This document shows positions 1 to 12,534 of a stretch of 50,156 nucleotides of DNA, piece after piece. Origin of the DNA: Dipetalonema caudispina (Eukaryota > Nematoda > Chromadorea > Rhabditida > Onchocercidae); the NCBI GenBank assembly GCA_013365325.1, contig JABVXV010000405.1:1-50156 (forward strand). Direction: 5' to 3'. Within the stretch, counting starts at the first letter, position 1. Every line of letters starts with the position of its first letter. The notes beneath the pieces are model-generated. The model had not been told where the DNA came from, did not search any database, and saw nothing but the letters and a program-made list of their open reading frames with translations. Position numbers and translations under genes: made by a program.

Positions 1-121
<121 letters not shown>

Positions 122-306
122 CATGAATAATATAGCTTCAATATGATGCATAAAATTGAAAATTAACCAAAACATATTACTTAAGTAATCGCATAAATAT
201 TTTCGAAAAGAGTTATTATGAAAATATTTGATCGTTCCAATTTAGTTTTTACTAATTATTTTTGAATATTTTCTCAATGATTTGATGGAAAAAAAGACAT
301 TTTATT

Positions 307-340
<34 letters not shown>

Positions 341-1220
341 TAAGTCGTTTATTATATCATCCATAAAAAATACTACTCGCTTTGGTGAATTTTCATAAAA
401 GTTACATTCATTTTTAATTATTCGTATTCATTTTGATTCTTCTTTTTTTTTTTTTTTTTTTTTTTTTCTAGTTTTTTTTTTTATTTTTTTTTTTTTTTTT
501 TTAAGAGATTAGTCATTTCCCAAACATGTCTAATCGTCTTTTTTTTTTCCTTTTTTCATTTTTCAATAAAATTTTTTGATTAAAAAAAGGAAAATCATTG
601 AGCAATTTGTGATATACATCTATTGATGCATTTGGCATGATAATTATGACAATTTTAAGCAAAAATTTAACTTAAAATTCCAAGTTAAATATTTTCAAAA
701 AATTATGAATCATTTTAAATTCGTTAAATGACTTCAAGATGTAATGATAAGATGGCAAAAAGGACAGTACGGAGTGAAAAAATAAAATGAAATAATTTGG
801 TAACAAAAAGGAAGGAACTTGTTTTTTTTTTTTTTTTTATTTTGATAGTAATTATAGATATTAAAAGATGAAAATATACTAATTTAATAATAATTGGTAC
901 TACAAATTGCTTACAAAATATAATCAGAAATGACTCCAAAAAAAAAAAAAAAAAATTAAAAAAAATTAAAGAGAGAAATAAAAAGTGCAAAAGGAATATA
1001 AAATGGTTACCGGTTTTTAAACATCAATTTATGATCATTAGGAAAAGTCAATTTTAGTGAATTTTAAATATTTAGATCATAATGAATGTCTTATTTTCTT
1101 ATTTCAACAAAATTCGAAGAATTCATTCCGTTTTGCAATTTGCAAACACATTTGATTGATAATTGATAGATTAATTATACAATTTGTAGCACAAAATTTC
1201 ACCTTCAATTCTAGGTGACT

Positions 1221-1245
1221 TAATTGACGTAAACGTACGTAAATT
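1221..1245. repeat. Diverged copy of ACGTACGT palindrome
   Basis: This 25-base stretch is imperfectly palindromic around ACGTACGT. It matches the better palindrome at 1342-1367 at all but about four positions, so it looks like an older duplicate 121 bases away. Confidence 0.55.
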
Positions 1246-1341
1246 GAATCGGACATCATTAAAAGGAGAGTGATTGGTAAATATTAGCTATTCTTACCAT
1301 CAAACTTCAACTTCTTTTACATTTTTAAATTGTATGCAGCC

Positions 1342-1381
1342 TAATTAACGTACACGTACGTTAATTACCTAATATATTAGG
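1342..1381. repeat. Two abutting palindromes
   Basis: Positions 1342-1367 form an inverted repeat with two perfect 12-base arms (taattaacgtac and its complement) around a 2-base centre. It is followed directly by a perfect 14-base palindrome, cctaatatattagg, at 1368-1381. The function is unknown. It could be a protein-binding site, a transposon remnant or a hairpin. Confidence 0.8.
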
Positions 1382-1619
1382 TTGACAAATATCATATTAG
1401 TTTTTGCTATTTAACATTTGATAGGATAACATCGATATTTTGATATTACATAACGATTTATAATTGTTATTAATTAATTAATTTGGAATATTTCGAATTA
1501 TATATTTGTTAAATGTTGAACATTGATATTAGTATGCTTTAACAAAATTTTATAAATTGATCAAAAAACCATGCGTTTAATACTAACTAAAATGTCGAAA
1601 TTATTTTCGAAGTTATAAA

Positions 1620-1625
1620 TTTATT
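1620..1625 (-). terminator. Candidate poly(A) signal of the 1802-7547 gene
   Basis: AATAAA on the minus strand, about 177 bases past the stop codon at 1802-1804. AATAAA is common by chance in DNA this AT-rich. Confidence 0.35.
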
Positions 1626-1801
1626 CTAAATGGTTCAAATTTTTGACGAAAAAATTGATCAAACAAAGATGCATATTTTTTTTTTTGCAATAAATTATTA
1701 TGTAATTTTGTTTAAAATATAATAATTATACATTTATGATATCATTAAAAATTTATATTCCTCTGATTAAGCCATGTATTTTTTGTTTGCTAATTTATAA
1801 A

Positions 1802-4800
1802 TTATAAATCGATCATCGAATATTGCTCAGTTTTACTTCGTCCCGTTTCAATGATCGTTTCCATTTTGCTATCATCATCACCATGTATTGTTACCTTCAA
1901 CAAAAGTTGACAACGAAATATTCACGAATAATTTGTCATTTAATTCTGATAAATGATCATTTTTAACAATTAACATTAGTAAGATAAAATTTTTAAATTA
2001 AATTTTCAACGTTTTTTGTTGCAAATTAATCAATTGCATTATAACAAAGAAGTAATAAATTTGATCGATAGAGAAATAAAAAAAAGTACAAAATAAAAAT
2101 TCAACAATTTTAGCCATAAATTATAAAGTAAAAAAACAAACTAAGGATTAAAATTTCAGTTAAAAATTATAAAATCAAACAAATTTCTTTCATTAACACA
2201 TAATTTAACAAAACAACAGTAACAAAATATAATTATGTATTAAAATATAAAATAAGCCATTAATTTTTCTCTTTTACTCTAAACCAAAATTATCTGTTGA
2301 AAGCAAAAGTAAAAGAAGGAAAAGGCAAAAATTAATTTAATTACTTGTTTTTCTGACGATGTACGAAGAATTACATCATCATCTGATGCAATGGTACTTG
2401 CTTGAGTAAGGTCAATTTCTGATATCTAAATTGATAAATAAATTTTTTGGAATTTGAAATTTCTTTTCTTTTGAAATCAAATGAATTGATGCGTAACTTT
2501 CATATAATAAAATTGTTTAAATGCATTTATTTTAGTGCAATTTAAATAATTAACTGTAAACATTTTGCGTTAACGATAGCAAAATAATACAACTAAATTG
2601 TGATCAAATTTTCTTCGTCCTTTTAATTGAAATTTTTATGAAAGAAAATGAAATTTGATAACATTGTTAAATATTTTGTTTCAAAAATTTTGCTAATTAT
2701 TTAGTAAACAGAAATTTGAAATATTTGCCAAAATTATTCAACATTTTAAAGTTAATAAATATCAAACTTCTATTTTTCGACATTTGTAATTTCAAATCAA
2801 ACTTTAAATTTTCCACTTTTAAACTTACCGCACTTAGTTGTTCGATAGCTGTATTTGTTCCATTATTACTTTCCGGTTCCAATTCTGGTGGATCATTGAA
2901 CTCATTGAAATGAATATTCTAAAATGAAATTGAAATAAAACATTGATAAGGAATTATATGAATATTATTTGTTCAAATTTATTGCCAGCAATAATTTAAT
3001 TCGCTATTAATAAACAAACTAGAATAAGTTACCATTTAATTTCTTAATATCATCACTCTAATTTGTAATAATTGTAATAATAATAGTTAATTAGTATTAT
3101 TGAACTAAAGAAATTAAATTATTCATTGCAATTTATCGCTATGCATCAAACAAATTACTTATTTTAATCAGTACTTATTGCAATCATTAATTTTTTCAAA
3201 GCGCTAAAATTATTGATATTAATTTATTGTTAGCAATCTCTTAATTGTAAATAAATTAAAATTAAACTATCCTTTAATTTATCATTACTGCAATTTATAG
3301 CAATTATTATAAACCGGCGTGGTTAAACAATTTATTTATTATAATTTGTAATCATCGATTGAATAAATTAAGTAATTTTGATCAATATTTTTTGTAACAT
3401 TGAAATCTTTTTAATGCCTAATTTTTTTTTTTTTGTTGAAATTATTAATTTCTACTCATTGGATTTTCTTTAATGTTAACACGGAAATATTGCTTTTATT
3501 TATCCATTTGTATTATTTTTATCATTAAAAAATTTAGTACCGAAACATATCTCATCAAAATTGAGACTTTTTAAAATTTATCTCATTATTTAAAATCATA
3601 TTCTTTTTACAAAAAAAAAAAAAAAATAATAGCAATTTCTGAAATATTTCTTTCTTTTTTTTTGCATTTTTGCAAAAAATATTTGTAAAATTTTCAATAA
3701 ATATAATTTTTCAATATGAAAAATTTTTTTCAATAAATTTTATCATTAACAAAATTTTTATTTACTTACAATTCCAGCTTGTTGAAGACGTTCCTCTAAA
3801 ATGCGCAATTCTTCTTGACGTTCTCTGTGTTGTCGTCGACGATAGTAATCATCGCGTAAAATTGATGATAAAATGCAAGCAAAACCACATAATGCGCATG
3901 TTATTATTATTATGACAAATGCGCCAACGATAAAAAACATAACACGTAAAAGGTTCAATAACCATTTCCAGCTTTAATCTTTTTTTTTTTTTTTTATTTT
4001 CAAATTTTACAAATATTTTTTGCAGAAAATGCAAAAAAAAAAAAAAGAAAGAAAAGAAATATTTCAGAAATTGCTATTATTTTAATTTAAATGAAATATG
4101 ATGTAATTAATTTTATTTTTTATTTTTTGCATCTTTCAAATAAATGTATTCCATTAAATCTTCTTATTTAATTTTATAAATTTTATTCTTGAACTGAAAA
4201 AAGAAAAAAAAAAAGCGATTGCTTGGACATTTTTAAATTTTATATTTTACAGAAATTAAAATGAAAAAAGCAATATGTTTACCCATCGAATGTTACAGGT
4301 GTTTGTGAATGCTTTTTAAAATCTTCAAAATCATATTTGATCCAATTGTCTGTTAAATGCATACTAAATATCGTATCAGCAACAATTGATTCAAATATTA
4401 TTTCGTTTAAAAATTCTGTTAGCGATTTTTGAATTAACATTTTGTTGGCAAACACTACAATTATAATAATTTATTGTTAATAAAAAGATAAATTTAATTA
4501 TATAAAAGGTTGAAAAAAAAAAACAAATAGTAATAATTTATAAAAGTTTTCAAAAATTTTGAAAAAAAGTATGTATTTTTTTTTTTTTTTAAAAATTTTA
4601 TACGACCATTATATTAGCATAGATGCATTTACTACAATTCCAATTTTATATTGTAATTTTGATTTTATTTGATGTTAATTTAATTTAAAAATTCCAATAA
4701 ACTTACAATTTTGTGGTTGATTAATTTCATTAAATAGTAATAAACGACTTCCTTCAAAAACACTTCGATTTTGATTATCTTTTAATTGTTCAGCGATATT

Positions 4801-6336
4801 ATCTTTTCGTTGTAATTCATATTGTGAATGTATCAGTTTTGTTGCATTCAAAATTATTTTATCAACAAGCCAACGATTTGGCTTATAGCCTAAAAATATC
4901 AAAAATTTAGTAATATTTCATAGGATAAAAATGCTTTTGTCAATTTAAGAAAAAAAAAAAAGGTGTAATTAATTGAAAAATAAAACATTTAAAGAAATTT
5001 TTTTTTAAAAAAAAGAAAAAATCAAAAGTAAAAAATTTTTCAAATATTCATTAAAATGCTTTTTCTGTTTTTCTTTTTTTTTTTTTTTTTTTTGCAAACA
5101 AACTATCGAAATTTCTTGAAATAATTTGTGAAAAAAATTGCTTATATTATTTCAAATAATTGTTTAAATTAGTTTTTTTTTTTTCTTTATTAAATTACTA
5201 TTTAGAGTTTAAAGCAATTTTTTTAGAAAAATTAAATTTTCGGCAACTTAAATTTCATTTAAATTAAATGTGCAATAACCTTTATGATAAATTCCATGCA
5301 AATATTTGGATATAATGCATCGATCAATACGATCATTAATTAATAAAATATGTTTGATCACTTTTTCAAAAAAAAATGCTTTTGTTAACCAATGATTTAA
5401 TACACTAATTGTTTGTCGTATTAAATAGCAGGAATCATCTCGAATTTTTCCATCATCTTTAAATAAAAATTTATCCTTTTAGGGTCAATCAAAGGTTAAC
5501 GCTTATTGTATAAGACAATCTATGAAGGATTAGAAAAATGACAAAAGTTAACTGTAGAATATAACACTTAGGAATATGACATAGGTAAATCTATAAACTG
5601 TTGAAAATATGATACTGATGAACGTATAAAAGGTTAAAAATATAATAGAGGTCAATTGGTAGAGTGTAAAAGCTTAGAAACATGGTACAGGTCAATTAAT
5701 CATTAGAGAGTTATTACAAATATGACAGAGATCATCGACTAGTTGAAGCAAGGTTTAGAAACATTATATAGGTTAACCTATAAAGGGTTAGTTCATTAAA
5801 GCGAATTGTAGTATTAAAAGTTTTATTTAAGGTTAATAAAAGCAATGTGTTATTAACAACAAATTTGAATTCATATAATTTCAAAACTTATACAAACTAA
5901 CCTTTAGTGGTTTGACCAGCATCCTCAAAACTTTGATGTAATTTATGTATGTTCAAAAGTTTACCAAAATATAATTTCGGATTTTTAGGTAAATGTAAAA
6001 CAGCTGCATACAAATAATTTGAATCATTTGGTAGTAAACAAGCTATAGCATGATATATCTCTAATACTTGCTTCAACTTCAAATTAATAATTTAATTAGA
6101 TATATGCAATGAAATAAAAAATTTCATATCTTGCATATTTTAATTTACTACAAAGTTCATTAATTAAATTACAAAAAGACGATAATATAAATATGAAATT
6201 TTATGTTCAAATAATATTCATCGTGTAAGTTACGAAAGTTTCATCTATATTAAATTTGGCAAGAAATGAGGTAGATTTATTTAAATTAACAAAAATTTGT
6301 AAATTAGAATATTTGGTTTTGCTCCGTCTTCTTTCC

Positions 6337-6417
<81 letters not shown>

Positions 6418-7547
6418 ATTAATTTATTTTTGTATAATTTGTTTATCAAAGTATTTCTGTTACAAATTAAAATTTCATTAATTAAATTGTATAAAGATCG
6501 ATTTATTTCATTACTCTTACATAAAATTTATTATTTCGATGTTAAAGCACTAAACTAATCATCTAATTAATTGTCTTTGCATATGTTTGTTGGAATTAAT
6601 TTAATTATATTATTAATTTTTCTGAATAACATATATTAATGCTTTACTAATATCAACCGTTTATTAATTTATTTTAAATTAACCATAACTTAAGTATTAG
6701 AGAGCGGAATATCTACTTTTTACCTTTTTCGGTGTTAAATTATGATCAATTGTAAATATCAAAGCGATTGGTATATCTCGTTCTTTGAAATTTAAAACAC
6801 TTTGATCATAATTATTCCATATACAATATCGTCCCTAATTATTCTTTAGTATATTAGCAAATAACACAAATAATGTAAAAATTAATTCCAAAATTTGAAA
6901 AATTTTGTTGAAAATAAATTTTTATACTTTGATAATCCTTATTTTCCTATTTCATCATCCAAAATTGGATCAAATTTCAGTTGTGATTTGCAAATTAGCC
7001 AAGAAAATAATTTAGACTAAAGCAAGTAATGATCCATTATTTACTGATTTACTTACTTATTGATGTTTACAAATTGTAGCAAAAACGAGGATAAAAGTTT
7101 GATTATGATTTTTTTTTTTTACAAATATAGCGCTAATATTAAGATGTGACAAGGATTTCAAATTGTTAATACAAAAATTAAAATTCAAAGACGATTTCAG
7201 ATTAATTAAATGAAGGCTATAACAAAATTACTTAAATAATCCATATTAATCCTAACAAATACTTTATTAATGAAGTTTGAAATAGTGACTTTTGCAAAAT
7301 GACATAATTAATTGTTTGAATGATAACAAAAAGGATAGTTAGTAGAGGATTGCAAAGTGATAATCAAAGTGATAAAAGTATGACAATGATAATTATTAAC
7401 TTGATCACGAACATCGTTTGCTAATGGTAATGTAGCCTCGATATTTGAACAATCAATAGTAATACGTCGAAGAAATCCCGAAAGATATATTATTGCAAGT
7501 ATTACCATATGACATTGCAAATTTGTTAACCAACCGTTCAACGTCAT
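1802..7547 (-). CDS. Unrecognised type I membrane protein, ten exons, about 476 aa
   Basis: Exons in transcription order: 7401-7547, 6724-6834, 5902-6076, 5280-5456, 4707-4889, 4283-4454, 3770-3971, 2829-2918, 2345-2425, 1802-1894. All junctions keep frame. The start is the ATG at 7545-7547, which has an in-frame stop just upstream. Residues about 14-26 are hydrophobic and suit a signal peptide (MVILAIIYLSGF). Residues about 30-320 form a lumenal or extracellular part with scattered Cys and N-glycosylation sequons (NLT, NAT). Residues about 325-358 are a strong transmembrane helix (FFIVGAFVIIIITCALCGF), followed by a basic, Glu/Arg-rich stretch likely to be coiled coil and a polar tail ending SMIDL. 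I do not recognise the family. The weak point is the exon 6 to exon 7 join: the acceptor (TTAAAG after an A run at 3972-3995) is poor, so 4279-7547 and 1802-3940 could be two genes. Without that splice, exon 6 reads GGG TAA and ends at 4279. Confidence 0.6.
3623..4084. repeat. Inverted repeat around the transmembrane exon
   Basis: The left arm (about 3623-3697) and right arm (about 4000-4084) are reverse complements over about 75 bases. They differ mainly in the length of an internal T run and a few indels. Both contain the complement pair of agcaatttctgaaatatttc. The space between holds exon 7 of the surrounding gene (3770-3971). One arm lies in the downstream intron, the other in the upstream intron. 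Confidence 0.9.
5530..5795. repeat. Degenerate minisatellite, units of 33-41 bp
   Basis: About seven diverged units begin near 5530, 5568, 5601, 5634, 5674, 5714 and 5755. Each opens with a form of TTAGAAAYATGAYA and continues with a form of CAGGTCAATYTATAAA. It lies in the intron between exons 3 and 4 of the membrane-protein gene. A weaker partial unit may precede it from 5481. Confidence 0.75.
6339..6413. repeat. (ATT)n microsatellite
   Basis: About 25 uninterrupted TTA/ATT copies in the intron between exons 2 and 3 of the membrane-protein gene. The plus-strand frame through it (poly-Tyr) is an artefact. Confidence 0.97.
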
Positions 7548-8409
7548 CGATTAGCAAAATGTTAGAAATTTTCAAGATTAAATTCTATTTTATATTTGAA
7601 ATCACCTATATTAAAAGCCTTTAACTTATTTAAGATATTCTATTCAAATTTATTTATGCTTCAAATTCATTTTTGATTGCTCGAATTTTAGAAGTGGTGA
7701 TGTTAACTTAAGTAAAGCAAAAGTTACATGTTTGGTAAAATAGCCAGTATAACATTACTAACTTGTCCAAGTATACATAAACGAATAAGTTTGCAAAGTC
7801 TCACGTGTGATTAAATATCACGTTTGTCATTGTGGACTTCTGCGGTAACGAGTAATACATATTGCTAATTTGCCCATTGTTTAATTCAATTACTCAATAT
7901 TCCAGCTAATATACTTTAATCACATTTAAATCTATGAGAATGTTATGTGAAATGGATAAGTAAATCTGAAATACGGAAAAAAAAGGAAAAATTTATTTCT
8001 TGTCAACCAATTATAAAATCAATTAAACATAATTCATGATATGAAAGAAGTTGTGCACAAATCCATAATACCGAAATTTATTTCAAGAAGAAAATTTTAT
8101 GCAATTGCATAGAAACCGAAAAATTCCAATATACGTACTTTGGCTTTCCTAAAACCAACGTACGAAATTTGAGATCGGTTAAATATTAATGTATCTCCAG
8201 CTTCTAACAGACCATAAAGATCATGATTCGCTAAAGAACAAAAATTGCAATTCAATCACACAATCCTGCACCATCACACATTTGAATTTCACATAATTTT
8301 GTAAATTAAAATAATTTTCAAATCAGTACATGACATGATGTCAGTAAAAAGGTTACAAAAAGACAGCATCAAGATCAAAAATATAATACCGGTTTTTAAA
8401 AGCACGCAT
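7548..8409. other. Region between membrane-protein gene and RBX1
   Basis: 862 bases separate two minus-strand genes. It includes the RBX1 3' end (TTTATT at 8077-8082 is a possible reversed poly(A) signal) and one orphan exon-like stretch at 8139-8230, listed separately. Nothing else with coding character was seen. Confidence 0.6.
8139..8230 (-). other. Orphan exon-like ORF segment
   Basis: On the minus strand a good acceptor (TTCTTTAG) and a donor (GTACGT) bracket 92 bases. They are open in one frame for 30 codons and read HDLYGLLEAGDTLIFNRSQI, then SYVGFRKAK. The composition is less skewed than the surroundings. The entry phase needs one base from an upstream exon, and the exit is phase 0. 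I found no first exon or partner. The GDTLIFNRS...YVG pattern faintly recalls the start of LRAT/NlpC-P60 domains, but this is too short to assign. It could be an alternative exon, a gene relic or chance. Confidence 0.3.
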
Positions 8410-9304
<895 letters not shown>

Positions 9305-11518
9305 TTCAAAATTCTAATTTTCTTTGTGTAATTATCTAAAAATTAATTATACTTCATTAGATAAATATAATAACTTTCGATTATTTTGTTATCGTTTTCA
9401 AAAGTAAAAACATTTACAACAGAAAACAGATCTTACATAGAAAAGATGAGCACAAATCATGCACATGAAATACAAAATAAACAAGAATAGAGCATAGTTT
9501 TTCAAAAAGAATTGAAAATTTAATCTGAAATAGAATAATTTCATTCATAAATTCCACTGTCTACCATTTCCGATTACAGCACAAATATACACACCCATAT
9601 CAGATCCTTCTTAACTCAAATCAACTCTTAATCTTTTCACTTCTTCCTTCGTCATCTCATTCAGTTTATTCACTAATCAGGTAAGCTGTAGTTTTTAACA
9701 GCATCCTTCCGGATATGAAATCAGGAAACATGCTTGCTTTCAGCCCTTTAGAATTTACAGTGAAATAATTTTAGGCCTAAAACAATCGCATACCGAAAAT
9801 GGTCCCATATCTTCAATGTTCGCATATATGTATGAGTGATTTCACATTTAAAAGTTCTAAAAGTTTTTACGTTTCTGGTAGATAACAATTAAGAACGAAA
9901 TTTTAAAGTTTCATTTTCTTTCTAATTTCGAAATTTCCATGATAAACACGGTTCTGGAATATTTAGCTTCTATTCGTTAGACAATTTTACATCGTATTTT
10001 ATATGTAACATCAAATATTTATGCTAATAAAAAGCTTAAATTCTTAACGAACTTTTGATATTCTATTTCCTTTTTTTCTTTTTCTCAATTCTGAAAAACA
10101 AAAATTATAATTCACAGTTACAATTTTTGCTACTATTCCAGAATTTTAATTATTTCGGAAATTTCGAAGTTAAACAAAAAAAAAAAAAAAAAGAGAAAAA
10201 CACTAAAATTTCATCCCCAAATATTACATACCGGAAAGAAACGTTAACGTACAAATTAGAATGTAAGATCAAGAAAGAACTGAATCAACAACTTTTAATA
10301 TAAACCGGGTTTGCACAAACCGGAAAATATTTAATACACGGAACAATTCCTGATCTCTTCCGGTAATTGTTGGCAGCAAATCATTTAATTTTACTGTTTG
10401 TTTCCTCCATTAAATGATCGATGTTCAAGCTAAGGGAACGTTTACAGTCACGTTTGTATAACACGTGGCCACGTTATAAGAATATTGGTTTTATCACGTT
10501 ATACGTTGTTACACGTAAGTTTGTTTTTTTTTTTTTTTTGAGACATTGGTATTTTTTAATTTCATTAATATTTTTTTGAAAAGTTAGTTAAAAATTTGAA
10601 AATGAAAAAAAAAATTGTTGTTTTACTTTACGACATTTTCTTAAATTTTACGAATTGATACAATGCTTATAGTTGGGAATTAAAAAAAAAAAAAATTTGA
10701 CTGTTTAAATTTTTAGCTTTATCATTGTTAGTTAGAAAGTGAAAATCTGATTTGGAATTTTGTTACGTGAAATGAGTAGTCCGTAGTGGTTTTTCGTTGC
10801 ATTGGATGATTGGAAAATTTTTGATTCAGAATTTGAAAACCTAATACAATAAATTAATTTTCTAAAATCTGAATTATTTATTTAGTTTTGGGCAGTATCA
10901 AGTATTATAAATCCAGAAGGACTGAACGAAAATTGATTAACAGTTAAACGATTCGCAAATAATTCTCTGCGGTTAGTTTCATTTTTAATTTCGAAATACA
11001 ATATCGTATATGTATGGTATCACTAAACGAAATGCAATTCAATACATATATGGTATTGTTTTGGTATTTTAACATTCGATGCTATAATTTGAATTGTTAT
11101 TATCGCTTTTTAGTTATTTCATTTGTCAGAATCCTTTTTTTTTTCAATCTGAATTGATAAATGAATATATTGTACGGTAAAATTTCTAATGAAATAAATC
11201 AGTTGTTCGTCATTCATGAAGGTAAATGATAGAGATCCATGAAAATTGATCCTTAGATTCGATCTACCTACGGTGGAAAAAGTCACTTTACAATATTTGA
11301 AATGATGCCTTGAGCCTTTTACTATACAAACAATTTTATTCAACTGTTTTGCTTCTTTGGCAATCTTAAGTTGTTACATTTTAGACATACGGATTAATTT
11401 ATAATTCTCAAAATTTAACCAAAACCATTTGATAAGGTACAAAATGGTCACTTCTTCTTTTACCACTGACAAGCAGACTGCAGTATTTTAATTTCAGAAA
11501 TCCGTCAAACAATATCAA
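9305..11518. other. Divergent intergenic region
   Basis: 2.2 kb between the divergent starts of RBX1 (minus) and the small membrane protein at 11519 (plus), so it should contain promoters for both. A cluster of ACGT motifs with CACGTG lies at 10449-10516 (listed separately). T and A runs occur at 10168-10190, 10525-10539 and 10682-10695. No credible exon was seen. The frame at 10055-10303 is low complexity. Confidence 0.65.
10449..10516. promoter_or_regulatory. ACGT/E-box cluster with CACGTG
   Basis: Six ACGT cores occur within 70 bases, including a CACGTG E-box at 10462-10467 inside the perfect 12-base palindrome ACGTGGCCACGT (10463-10474). CACGTG is the classic bHLH or bHLH-Zip site. The position, about 1 kb from either divergent gene start, suits a distal or shared control element. 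The binding factor is not inferable. Confidence 0.45.
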
Positions 11519-12002
11519 ATGTCGTCTTCAAATAAAAACTCTAAGGTTGAGGATTACTACGGATATTGGCAACTCTATCCCAATAATACGCGTACCCGGC
11601 GATGGTTTCAGCAATTTGAAGCATTAAAAAACGGAGGACCATTTTGTATGAGAGTTATAGCCGCTTCTGCAATCAGTAAATGATTATTATTGTTTTACTT
11701 CATGATTATTTAATTGTTTGGATAACGCATTTTTTGCCACTGAAATGACTACGAATACTGTATATCAATGTTTTTTATAAGTTCGTTTTTCTCATGGCAG
11801 CGCATAATTCTATTTCTTAATTTTAATTTACATTTCAGCATATCATGTGGCATATTATATCTATCAGTTCACTGTGGTAAGCCCAGAACGTCGACGCGAT
11901 TTGAGGCATGTAATATGGTTGAAGCGGAAATTGCCTTTCTTCGAGTCAATTAGTATTCGTCCTAAGGAGGAAGTAACGAATGTTCTAGAGAATAGCTTGT
12001 AA
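11519..12002 (+). CDS. Small single-pass membrane protein, unrecognised (A)
   Basis: Two exons, 11519-11675 and 11839-12002, joined in phase 1 by GTAAAT and TTTCAG, encode 106 residues. The N-terminal half is polar and aromatic (EDYYGYWQLYPNNTRTRRWF). One hydrophobic helix spans about residues 41-65 (FCMRVIAASAI then YHVAYYIYQFTVV). A basic tail follows, with RRRDLRHVIWLKRKLPFFES. The size and layout resemble accessory subunits of mitochondrial inner-membrane complexes, but I cannot name a family. A TTTCAG acceptor about 20 bases before the ATG fits trans-splicing. The gene that follows at 12535 has the same layout and may be a paralogue. AATAAA lies at 12269-12274. Confidence 0.8.
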
Positions 12003-12534
12003 CTAGTTTTTTTTCATGTTAGATTAAAATTTCCAAGTAGAACTACTGTGATCAAACTTCCAGCAGTTTAATAGTCCATTTTTTCAAAAAAATGTTTCAG
12101 CTTTTTCTGTCAATTGTTTTAGTTAGTATGTTCATTGTTTTGTTGCAGTATTTTGTAAAGCTTTTGATTTATAGATGATATAGCCCAAGCATATATCATC
12201 TGTTGGTTTTGTGTATGGTTTTGTTATTATTGATTTTTACGATTTTGTTGTGCCGTTTATTTGATGAGAATAAATTTTTAAGTTTTATTTTCCTAAATAA
12301 CGTTTGAAAATGGATAGTCTCCAGATGGTAATTTGCATTTTTCTTATATGATTATTTTGAAGTGATTTATACAGTTAAATGATTCGGACAGTCCGTTTTC
12401 TCACTCATACTTTATCCAGAAGGATTATCTCAACCACAACACTCAGTTCGAAATTGCCAAATTTTCATGATATACTTATTTATTATTCAATAAATTACTT
12501 TAATTTGGTCATATGAAATTCTGTTCAAATTCAG
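12003..12534. other. Spacer between small membrane-protein genes A and B
   Basis: It holds the 3' UTR of A with AATAAA at 12269-12274. It also holds a possible alternative short first exon for gene B: ATG at 12310, six codons MDSLQM, donor GTAATT at 12328. That exon would join B in frame at its acceptor before 12535. Confidence 0.5.
12269..12274 (+). terminator. Candidate poly(A) signal of small membrane-protein gene A
   Basis: AATAAA, 267 bases past the stop codon of gene A. Chance occurrence is possible in this composition. Confidence 0.35.

Noticed and set aside
6256..6558. Plus-strand 100-aa frame with a poly-Tyr run
   Set aside because: It is a translation of the (ATT)n microsatellite inside an intron of a minus-strand gene, and the flanks have no coding character.
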